From a bacterium (GTDB lineage: Bacteria; Spirochaetota; Spirochaetia; Treponematales; Rectinemataceae), in the NCBI GenBank assembly GCA_021813065.1, contig JAKALZ010000139.1, positions 1-5,586 of the forward strand: 5,586 nucleotides of DNA, given 5' to 3'. The translations under genes and the position numbers were made by a program. Below the pieces are notes generated by a model, which saw only the letters and a program-made list of their open reading frames with translations, did no database searches and was not told the origin of the DNA. Positions 1-5,207 of this stretch are shown here, in pieces (the stretch's first letter is position 1; the number at the start of each line of letters is the position of its first letter).

Positions 1-408
1 GCGACCACCCCCGAGCGCTTCTTCGCCATGTACGGCGAAGTGATCAACAAAATCAAAGGCAGGGGTATTCAGCCCGTGCTGATGACACTGCCGCCCCTCG
101 ACGCGGAGCGCTACTTCAACTGGTTCACCCGCATGGGCCTCGACAGGCGCGCCATCCTCGAATGGCTCGGCGATATGCAGTTCATCTACCGCTGGCAAGA
201 AAGCTACTCGAGCGCTATATGGGAGATCGGTGAAGCCTTCGGCGCGCCCGTGGCGGACATCCGCAAAATATTCCTTGAACAGCGCAATTACTCGCGTTTC
301 CTCTGCAAGGACGGCATCCACCCCAACGCCGAGGGGCATCAGCTCATCAAAGCGGAGATCATCGCCTTCGCGCGCCAGCTCATTGCGCAAAACGCGTCAA
401 ATCGCTAG
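1..408 (+). CDS. SGNH/GDSL-type hydrolase, C-terminal part (5' end outside window)
   Basis: The reading frame is open from base 1 and ends at TAG 406-408, giving 135 residues without the true start; the first ATG (28) lies inside the protein. Near the C terminus is DGIHPNAEGH (fragment residues 104-113), the block V signature D-x-x-H of the SGNH/GDSL hydrolase family, which supplies the catalytic Asp (D104) and His (H107). An upstream strand-like stretch, GIQPVLMTLPPLD, fits the family's core strand followed by an active-site loop. The nucleophile Ser block and the Gly and Asn blocks must lie upstream and cannot be checked. Family members are esterases, lipases, acyl-carbohydrate deacetylases or acyltransferases; the substrate cannot be told from this fragment. 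The gene ends only 17 nt before the riboswitch-like leader of the next operon, with no evident terminator, so some read-through into the queuosine genes is possible. Confidence 0.85.
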   Translation, partial: ATTPERFFAMYGEVINKIKGRGIQPVLMTLPPLDAERYFNWFTRMGLDRRAILEWLGDMQFIYRWQESYSSAIWEIGEAFGAPVADIRKIFLEQRNYSRFLCKDGIHPNAEGHQLIKAEIIAFARQLIAQNASNR

Positions 409-411
409 ACT
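383..411 (+). promoter_or_regulatory. Weak candidate promoter for the queuosine operon
   Basis: TTGCGC (383-388) and TAGACT (406-411) are separated by 17 nt and match the sigma70 -35 and -10 consensus at 3/6 and 4/6 positions. A transcript from here would start near 418, just before the 5' arm of the predicted preQ1 aptamer at 426, which is where a short translational riboswitch leader should begin. The match is weak and lies inside the 3' end of the preceding gene. TACGAT (420-425) is an alternative -10 with no good -35. Confidence 0.25.
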
Positions 412-425
412 CAAGCACATACGAT

Positions 426-460
426 GGCGGTCGCGGTTCCCGCCTCACCAAAACAGGAGG
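426..460 (+). ncRNA. preQ1-I (class I) riboswitch, translational type, overlapping the SD
   Basis: Seen in the sequence: GGCGG (426-430) pairs perfectly with CCGCC (440-444) to form stem P1. The loop 431-439 begins TCGCGGT. An A-rich tail, ACCAAAACAGGAGG (447-460), follows and ends in the Shine-Dalgarno AGGAGG (455-460), 7 nt before the ATG at 468. The well-studied Thermoanaerobacter tengcongensis preQ1-I aptamer has the same layout: a 5-bp P1, loop UCGCAGU, and a tail containing ACAAAACAAGG that includes the SD. By that alignment G436-C454 is the conserved P2 pair, U437 and A453 contact the ligand, and C439 (or C440 if P1 is one pair shorter) is the cytosine that pairs with preQ1. Binding should lock the H-type pseudoknot and hide the SD, lowering translation. 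The downstream genes import queuosine precursors and make preQ1, which is the expected regulon. One oddity is that the stretch between U437 and the specificity cytosine is about 1 nt shorter than in that example. Confidence 0.82.
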
Positions 461-467
461 CCCTCTC

Positions 468-1157
468 ATGGAAGGGGAGCACAAAACTCATTCTTCGATA
501 TTCCTTGTATTGACGGCACTCTTTATTACATGCCTGCTCATATCGAACATCATCGCGAGCAAGCTCATGCGGGTTGGCGGAGTCGTGCTGCCCTCCGCGG
601 TGATCCTCTTTCCTGTCACCTACATCCTCGCCGATGTCTTCACCGAAGTGTACGGATTTAAAAAGACGCGCCTCGTCATCTGGCTCGGCTTCGGCGCGAA
701 CGCCTTCATGTCCGCCGTCTTCATGATCGCGATCAGCCTGCCCTACCCTGACTTTTTCCGGAACCAGGAAGCGTACGCGACCGTGCTCGGGAGCACGCCC
801 CGCATTTTCGTCGCCTCGCTCACGGGCTACTGGGCGGGTGAATTCTCGAACTCCATCGTTATGTCGGTGCTCAAGAAGATCACGGCGGGGCGCTTTCTCT
901 GGACGAGGACGATCGGTTCGACCATCGTGGGCGAGGGGCTCGATACCGTGCTCTTCATCGGCATCGCCTTCGCGGGAACGGTGCCTGCGGGCGCCCTCGC
1001 GGGGATGATGCTCGCGCAGTACCTCTTCAAGGTGGGCTACGAGGTCCTCTTTACACCCCTCACCTACCTCGTCGTCGGATATATCAAGCGAAGAGAGCAT
1101 ATCGACACCTACGACACAGGCGTCGCGTACAATCCATTCAAGCTGGGAGAACGATGA
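468..1157 (+). CDS. yhhQ: Queuosine precursor transporter (YhhQ/QPTR, VUT family)
   Basis: A 229-residue inner-membrane protein, close to the usual length of about 220-240. It has roughly six hydrophobic segments (about residues 10-32, 41-58, 68-92, 112-130, 148-172 and 183-205). Family-typical stretches are LISNIIASK (24-32), FPVTYILADVFTEVYGFKK (48-66), GEFSNS (124-129), the GSTIVGEGLDT loop (150-160) and the C-terminal YDTGVAYNPF (215-224). In E. coli, YhhQ takes up preQ0 and preQ1 for queuosine salvage; other members move queuine. The start at 468 is set by AGGAGG 455-460 with 7-nt spacing, and this SD is also the 3' part of the predicted preQ1-I aptamer. Its TGA overlaps the queF ATG (ATGA, 1154-1157), implying translational coupling. 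Exact substrate choice among preQ0, preQ1 and queuine is inferred; the adjacent preQ0 reductase favours preQ0. Confidence 0.92.
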   Translation: MEGEHKTHSSIFLVLTALFITCLLISNIIASKLMRVGGVVLPSAVILFPVTYILADVFTEVYGFKKTRLVIWLGFGANAFMSAVFMIAISLPYPDFFRNQEAYATVLGSTPRIFVASLTGYWAGEFSNSIVMSVLKKITAGRFLWTRTIGSTIVGEGLDTVLFIGIAFAGTVPAGALAGMMLAQYLFKVGYEVLFTPLTYLVVGYIKRREHIDTYDTGVAYNPFKLGER

Positions 1158-1570
1158 TGACCGAATATGAGTTCAAATCGCTGGGAAAAACGACGCGCGC
1201 GCCATCGCGCGAGCTCGAGACCTTCCCCACGCCATCTTCGGTGACGAAAGTCGTCCTGGAGAGCGACGAAGTGACGAGCCTCTGCCCCGTCACGGGTCAG
1301 CCCGACTGGGAAACCGTGCGCATCGAGTTCGAGCCCAATGCCCTCTGCATCGAGTCGAAGAGCCTCAAGCTCTACCTCTGGTCATTCAGGGAAGAGGGCG
1401 TGTTCTGCGAAGCCTTCGCCGCGCGGATCGCCAGGGATATCTACGACAAGATCGCGCCGAAGCGCGTCACGGTGAGCGTCTCGCAGCGCCCCCGCGGGGG
1501 CATCACAATCTACGCCGAGGCCACCTTGCCGGAATCCGCGCCAGGGGCGGCCGATGAACCCCAAAAATAA
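1154..1570 (+). CDS. queF: NADPH-dependent 7-cyano-7-deazaguanine (preQ0) reductase QueF
   Basis: The 138-residue product is the short, single-domain (type I) QueF that reduces the preQ0 nitrile to preQ1 with NADPH in the cytoplasm, a step in making queuosine for the tRNA wobble position. The nucleophile Cys is C44 in SLCPVTGQPDW and the proton-transfer Asp is D51; their spacing of 7 equals Cys55-Asp62 of the Bacillus subtilis enzyme. The QueF motif ESKSLKLYLWSFR spans 67-79. E86 matches the substrate-binding Glu97 (Cys-to-Glu spacing 42 in both). The residue before it, a His in B. subtilis and E. coli QueF, is Cys85 here. The start ATG 1154 overlaps the yhhQ stop; the next codon is also ATG (1157) and sits a better 7 nt after the GGGAG at 1145-1149, so either may be used. 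The 3' end overlaps the pseudouridine synthase gene by 17 nt. Confidence 0.95.
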   Translation: MMTEYEFKSLGKTTRAPSRELETFPTPSSVTKVVLESDEVTSLCPVTGQPDWETVRIEFEPNALCIESKSLKLYLWSFREEGVFCEAFAARIARDIYDKIAPKRVTVSVSQRPRGGITIYAEATLPESAPGAADEPQK

Positions 1571-2402
1571 AAGAGGCGCGGAACGATTTCGCGCAGAGCG
1601 CCCGCACGCAGATCGCCCACACACAGATTCGGGCCACTCGAAATCCCACCCTGGCCGCGAGCACATTTACTACATCTACGAGGACGATGCGATCGTCGTG
1701 GTATCGAAACCTGTCGGGCTCCCCGTTATCGCGCCGGAAGGATCGAGGGCAAAGAATCTCTACGATATTGTCACTCTGCACCTGCGCGAGAAAAATCCGC
1801 GCGCGCGGCCCGCGGTCGTGCACAGGCTCGACAGGGACACCTCCGGCGTCATGATGTTCGCCAAAAGCGCCCTTGGCAAGAAAACCCTCATGTCGCGCTG
1901 GAACGAGCTCGTCCACGAACGCGTCTACGTGGCCCTCGCCGAGGGCGCGTTCGACGCCGACTCGGGCCGCTTCGACAGCTGGCTTTTGGAGAATCGGGCT
2001 GGCACAGTCTACACGGTCGCCCCGGGCATTCATGGCGCGCTCCGGTCGATCACCGACTGGCGCGCGCTGCGCACGTCAGCCCGCTTTACCCTCCTCGAAC
2101 TCAGCCTCGAGACTGGCAGAAAGCACCAGATACGCGCCCAACTCTCCGCCGCGGGCCACCCCGTCGCGGGTGACAGCCGCTACGGCGCGCGCACGGATCC
2201 ACTCGGCCGCCTCTGTCTCCACGCCTCGCTGCTCACGATCGAGCATCCTTTCTCGCACCAGATCATGCGCTTCGAGGACCCGCCGCCAGCGAGCTTTCTT
2301 GCTGTATTTGACGCACGCGAAGCGCAAAGCGCGCGCGGAAGGGACGAAAACCCCAATAAGCCCAATAAGCGCATCCCGCACGACCGCGACCCGCGCAATT
2401 AG
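1554..2402 (+). CDS. RluA-family pseudouridine synthase
   Basis: A 282-residue protein that should convert specific uridines in rRNA or tRNA to pseudouridine. The catalytic-domain signature HRLDRDTSG lies at 90-98 with catalytic Asp93. The entry strand VVVSKPVGLPV (48-58) and the late motif LETGRKHQIRAQL (185-197), followed by HPVAGDSRYG (202-211), are RluA-family blocks. No S4 RNA-binding domain precedes the catalytic domain; residues 1-37 are instead a charged His/Arg-rich tail, and the last 30 or so residues are also hydrophilic. The ATG at 1554 is preceded by AGGGG (1543-1547) at 6-nt spacing and lies inside queF; no other in-frame ATG occurs before codon 100, which is past the catalytic motif. 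The target uridine cannot be assigned: RluA, RluC, RluD and TruC subgroups share these motifs. The overlap with queF suggests it is co-translated and is a third RNA-modification gene in the operon. Confidence 0.92.
   Translation: MNPKNKRGAERFRAERPHADRPHTDSGHSKSHPGREHIYYIYEDDAIVVVSKPVGLPVIAPEGSRAKNLYDIVTLHLREKNPRARPAVVHRLDRDTSGVMMFAKSALGKKTLMSRWNELVHERVYVALAEGAFDADSGRFDSWLLENRAGTVYTVAPGIHGALRSITDWRALRTSARFTLLELSLETGRKHQIRAQLSAAGHPVAGDSRYGARTDPLGRLCLHASLLTIEHPFSHQIMRFEDPPPASFLAVFDAREAQSARGRDENPNKPNKRIPHDRDPRN
1599..1628 (+). repeat. 15-nt imperfect tandem repeat in the pseudouridine synthase N-terminal tail
   Basis: Two adjacent in-frame 15-nt units (1599-1613 and 1614-1628) match at 13 of 15 positions and encode RPHAD and RPHTD. 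They lie in the charged N-terminal extension before the catalytic domain, so the tail may have grown by small duplication. Confidence 0.6.
2352..2369 (+). repeat. Perfect 9-nt tandem duplication in the pseudouridine synthase C-terminal tail
   Basis: CCCAATAAG occurs twice in tandem (2352-2360 and 2361-2369), in frame, encoding PNKPNK at residues 267-272 in the hydrophilic tail beyond the catalytic domain. It is probably slippage in unconstrained sequence. Confidence 0.7.
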
Positions 2403-2419
2403 CGCGAATTCATTTGCGC
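2402..2419 (+). promoter_or_regulatory. Short stem-loop between the pseudouridine synthase and MFS genes
   Basis: GCGCGAA (2402-2408) pairs with TTTGCGC (2413-2419), seven pairs including one G-U, closing a 4-nt loop, directly at the stop codon of the upstream gene. There is no U-run after it, so it is not a standard intrinsic terminator. It may shield the 3' end of the queuosine-operon message or be chance in GC-rich sequence. Confidence 0.35.
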
Positions 2420-2449
2420 GCATCGAATAAGCGGAGTATTCTGTCTCTC

Positions 2450-3727
2450 ATGAATACAGCCATCAAGGGCGCGCGCACGACGTTCTGGATCATGTTCGGA
2501 TTCATGCTCCTCCACCAGGCGGACAAGCTCCTCATCGGACCGCTCACGACCCAGATTATGGACACGTTCAAAATCAGCTACACCCAGATGGGAGCGGTCA
2601 CCACGGGCGCCCTCGTGGTGGGCGCGATCTTTTACCCACTCTGGGGCTGGCTCTACGACCGATTCTCGCGGCCGAAGCTCCTCGCCCTCGCTTCATTCCT
2701 CTGGGGCGCGTCGACCTGGCTGAACGCCATCGCGCCAACCTATTCCATTTTTTTCGTCACGCGCGCCGGCACGGGCATCGACGACTCGAGTTACCCCGGC
2801 CTCTACAGCCTCATCTCGGACTACTACCCTCCCAAGAAGCGGGGCAAGATCTATGGCTTCCTGCAAGTGGCCCAGCCCTTCGGCTATCTCGCGGGCATGG
2901 TGCTCGCCCTCGCGTTCGGCGCGACCTATGGCTGGCGGAATGTGTTTTACCTCACGGGATCGCTCGGCATCGTGGTGTCGTTCATCATCTTCCTCTTCGT
3001 GAAAGACAGGCCGCGCGGCTCGACGGAGCCCGAGCTCTCCTCGGTGCAGCACCTCGAGCGCTTCAAATTCAGCTGGAAAACGGTCGGCGGACTCTTTAAA
3101 AAGAAGAGCCTCATCGTGCTCTTCCTCCAGGGATTCATCGGCGTGTTCCCCTGGAATGTGATAACCTACTGGTTCTTCGACTACCTGAAGACCGAGCGGG
3201 GCTACAGCGATACGCAGACTCTGCTGACGATGGTTCCCGCCGTGCTCATTCTCGCGGCGGGCTATCCCCTCGGCGGCGCGCTAGGCGACAGGCTCTTCAA
3301 GAAGACGCCCAAGGGGCGCGTCATCGTGGGCGCGGCGGGCGTGGCGATTGGCGCGGTCCTTCTCTGGATCACGATGAGCATTCCGAACGCGGCGCTTCTG
3401 CCTTTCGGTATATCGCTCTGCACCACGGCGCTTTTCATTCCCTTCGCGTCACCCAACGTGCTCTCCTCCTTCTACGACGTCACCGAGCCTGAGATCCGCG
3501 CCACCACCAACGCGGCCCAAAACTTCGTCGAGGCGATAGGCTCGGCGCTCGCGCCGCTCCTGGCGGGCATCATCGCCGACCGAAGCTCGCTCGGAAGCGC
3601 GATCCTGATCATCTGCACGGTGGCCTGGGCCGCGTGCTTCGCGTTCTTCATTTTCGCGGGGCGCTTCATTCCCAAGGACATCGCCGATCTCAAGGAAAAA
3701 TTGACCGCACGGGCCGCGCAGGCGTAA
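2450..3727 (+). CDS. Major facilitator superfamily (MFS) transporter, substrate unknown
   Basis: A 425-residue polytopic inner-membrane protein with the two-halves pattern of 12-helix MFS carriers. The loop 2-3 motif A appears as GWLYDRFSRPK (66-76), with a second copy in the other half as GGALGDRLFKKTPKGR (275-290). An acidic residue sits in the first helix (HQADKLLIGP, D25). A stretch GIDDSSYPGLYSLISDYYP (109-127) resembles the helix 4-5 region of spinster-like and related organic-anion carriers, so a lipid, sugar-acid or organic-acid substrate is possible but not shown. A central basic loop follows helix 6 (about 184-218). I chose ATG 2450 because the first helix starts soon after it and a GCGGAG (2431-2436) lies upstream, though at a long 13-nt spacing. 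An in-frame TTG at 2414 would add 12 residues but has no visible SD. It lies 47 nt after the pseudouridine synthase gene and may or may not share its transcript. Confidence 0.88.
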   Translation: MNTAIKGARTTFWIMFGFMLLHQADKLLIGPLTTQIMDTFKISYTQMGAVTTGALVVGAIFYPLWGWLYDRFSRPKLLALASFLWGASTWLNAIAPTYSIFFVTRAGTGIDDSSYPGLYSLISDYYPPKKRGKIYGFLQVAQPFGYLAGMVLALAFGATYGWRNVFYLTGSLGIVVSFIIFLFVKDRPRGSTEPELSSVQHLERFKFSWKTVGGLFKKKSLIVLFLQGFIGVFPWNVITYWFFDYLKTERGYSDTQTLLTMVPAVLILAAGYPLGGALGDRLFKKTPKGRVIVGAAGVAIGAVLLWITMSIPNAALLPFGISLCTTALFIPFASPNVLSSFYDVTEPEIRATTNAAQNFVEAIGSALAPLLAGIIADRSSLGSAILIICTVAWAACFAFFIFAGRFIPKDIADLKEKLTARAAQA

Positions 3728-3774
3728 GCGTGCCAGCACTCAGCGCCGCCCTCGTGTCGCGCGTTTTTCTTATG

Positions 3775-3797
3775 CGCTCAAAGCGCAAAGTTGAGCG
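3775..3797. repeat. 7-bp perfect inverted repeat upstream of the BMP gene promoter
   Basis: CGCTCAA (3775-3781) and TTGAGCG (3791-3797) are perfect reverse complements separated by 9 nt. The outer base pair could extend as G-T. It lies about 20 nt upstream of the candidate -35 box, a normal place for an activator or repressor operator. It could also form a hairpin in the 3' end of the MFS message, but no U-run follows it. Confidence 0.4.
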
Positions 3798-3815
3798 TTC
3801 GGCACCTTGTTAACC

Positions 3816-3844
3816 TTGACAGCGGCGCGTCCGCATGAAAAGAT
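3816..3844 (+). promoter_or_regulatory. Candidate sigma70-like promoter for the BMP binding-protein gene
   Basis: TTGACA (3816-3821) is a perfect -35 consensus. At 17-nt spacing lies AAAGAT (3839-3844), a poor -10 (3/6). A start near 3851 would leave a leader of about 40 nt before the ATG at 3890. The perfect -35 and suitable position support it; the weak -10 could mean dependence on an activator. Confidence 0.45.
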
Positions 3845-3889
3845 GAATTCGCTCGGCATTGCCGGGAATGTTTTTCAAGGAGTGAAAAG

Positions 3890-5092
3890 ATGCGTATTCT
3901 ACCAAAGCTCTTGTTGCTATTGGCGATCGCTTCTGTGGCATGCGTTGGCGCGTTCGCCCAGAGCGCTCCTCCCGCCGCGGGATCCAGTCTGACGGTCGGC
4001 CTTGTCATGGTCGGTCCGTATAACGATCATGGCTGGAGCCAGGCGAACTACGACGGCATGCAGTATGTGCTCTCAAAAGTGCCGGGCACCAAACTTGTGT
4101 ACATCGACAAGGCCAATTCCGCCGACCGCCCGGGAACCACCGTCTCCCAGCTCGGCGAGAGCCTCGTCGCCCAAGGCGCGAAACTCGTCATTTTCTCGTC
4201 GGACGACATGACCGATGAGGCGATCAAATTCGCGCAGGACCACAAGGACATCTTCGTCATCCTCACTTCCGGCTCCCAGCAGTGGAAGGAAGGAAAGAAC
4301 TACCTGCCCCTCCCCAACATGATCAACATCATGGGAAAGATGGAGTACATGAAGATGGTCGCTGGCGTTGCCGCCGCCATGACCACCAAGACCGGCAAGA
4401 TCGGCTTCCTCGGACCGCTCATCAACGATGAGACCCGCCGTCTGGCCTCCTCCGCGTACCTTGGCGCGCGCTACGCGTGGGTCAACTACCTCAAGAAAGA
4501 TCCCGCCAAGCTTACCTTCAAGGTCACCTGGATCGGATTCTGGTTCAACATCCCCGGCGTCACCTCCGACCCGACGCAGGTCGCCGACGACTTCTTCAAC
4601 TCCGGCTTCGATGTCGTGATCTCCGGCATCGACACCACCGAAGCGGTCGCCGAGGCCGCGAAGTACACCGCCCAAGGCAACAAAGTATGGGCTATCCCCT
4701 ACGATTACGCCAAGGCGCTCGACGAGGGCAAGGGCGTGTCGCTCGGCGTCCCCTACTTCAACTGGGGCCCCGCCTACACCGCCGCGGTCAAATCCGCCAT
4801 GAACGGCACGTGGAAGAATCACTTCGAGTGGAACGGACCGGACTGGAAGAACATCAACAATCCCGACACTTCGGCTGTCGGATTCAACAAGGGTACCCTC
4901 TCCAAGGAAGCCTCCGCGGCGATCGACAAGTTCGTCGGCGAACTCGGCAAGGGACTCAACCTCTATACTGGCCCGCTCAACTATCAGGATGGATCGGTAT
5001 TCCTGAAAAAGGGCGAGAAGGCTACCGACCAGCAGATATGGTACCTGCCACAGCTGCTGCAGGGCATGGAAGGACAGTCGGTTTCTAAGTAA
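3890..5092 (+). CDS. BMP/PnrA-family ABC transporter substrate-binding protein
   Basis: A 400-residue exported protein that binds a small solute outside the inner membrane and delivers it to an ABC importer. Residues 1-23 form a signal peptide: R2/K6, a Leu-rich core (7-13), then AFA before Q24, a good signal peptidase I site. The VAC at 16-18 is a possible but poor lipobox, and a lipoprotein form is not excluded because many family members are lipidated. The mature domain starts with LTVGLVMVGPYNDHGWSQA (34-52), matching the family's opening strand and ligand loop with conserved N45/D46, H47, G48 and W49. The late YFNWGPAYTAAVKSAMNGTW matches the family's W-x-P-Y segment and 'GTW' turn. Known members (Treponema PnrA/TmpC, Borrelia BmpA-D) bind purine nucleosides; this one is divergent, so nucleoside, nucleobase or another ligand remains open. 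A strong AAGGAG (3877-3882) with 7-nt spacing sets the start and fits high expression. Confidence 0.92.
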   Translation: MRILPKLLLLLAIASVACVGAFAQSAPPAAGSSLTVGLVMVGPYNDHGWSQANYDGMQYVLSKVPGTKLVYIDKANSADRPGTTVSQLGESLVAQGAKLVIFSSDDMTDEAIKFAQDHKDIFVILTSGSQQWKEGKNYLPLPNMINIMGKMEYMKMVAGVAAAMTTKTGKIGFLGPLINDETRRLASSAYLGARYAWVNYLKKDPAKLTFKVTWIGFWFNIPGVTSDPTQVADDFFNSGFDVVISGIDTTEAVAEAAKYTAQGNKVWAIPYDYAKALDEGKGVSLGVPYFNWGPAYTAAVKSAMNGTWKNHFEWNGPDWKNINNPDTSAVGFNKGTLSKEASAAIDKFVGELGKGLNLYTGPLNYQDGSVFLKKGEKATDQQIWYLPQLLQGMEGQSVSK

Positions 5093-5117
5093 GCTCATCC
5101 GACCGCTGATTCAAATG

Positions 5118-5199
5118 TCTTTTTTGCACCACATGCGGAGGCACGGAGCGTTCACCACGGACACTCCGCGCCTCCGCGGTGCATAGAGGCACAAAAAGA
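5118..5199. repeat. Long imperfect palindrome between the binding-protein and ATPase genes
   Basis: Three nested arm pairs are visible. The outer pair is TCTTTTT (5118-5124) with AAAAAGA (5193-5199). The middle pair is GCACC (5126-5130) with GGTGC (5178-5182). The inner pair is the 14-nt arm at 5135-5148 with 5164-5177, matching at 13 of 14 positions (one A-C mismatch, 5143/5169), around a 15-nt loop. The arms carry GGAGGCACGGAG-type words, which I recall as typical of small dispersed palindromic intergenic repeats in many environmental bacteria; copy number in this genome cannot be seen. No U-run follows on either strand, so it is not a plain terminator. Its right base overlaps the AGAAGG ribosome site (5197-5202) of the ATPase gene. 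The flanks carry similar words, TTCAAATG (5110-5117) and TTCAATG (5204-5210), possibly chance. Confidence 0.7.
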
Positions 5200-5207
5200 A
5201 GGCTTCA

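Noticed and set aside
411..1100. Long open frame on the minus strand opposite yhhQ (about 229 codons)
   Set aside because: The translation is rich in Arg, Asp, Glu and His without any fold signal, and it mirrors the codon bias of the real membrane-protein gene on the + strand.
3741..3770. Possible intrinsic terminator after the MFS gene (T-run 3764-3768)
   Set aside because: The only stem before the T-run is about 4 bp (GCGC/GCGC) with a 12-nt loop, too weak to call a terminator.
3728..3889. Purine or other metabolite riboswitch in front of the nucleoside-type binding-protein gene
   Set aside because: I could not find the three-way-junction core of a purine aptamer or any other known aptamer signature. 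Only a short dyad and a promoter-like pair are visible.
3807..3992. Small + frame overlapping the start of the binding-protein gene
   Set aside because: It begins at a TTG with no SD and runs out of frame into the signal-peptide coding region, so it is a shadow and not a leader peptide.
4073..5098. Long open frame on the minus strand opposite the binding-protein gene (about 341 codons)
   Set aside because: It is antisense to a gene with a clear signal peptide and family motifs. Its translation is Gly/Val/Glu-rich low complexity, typical of a GC-rich shadow frame, with no recognisable domain.
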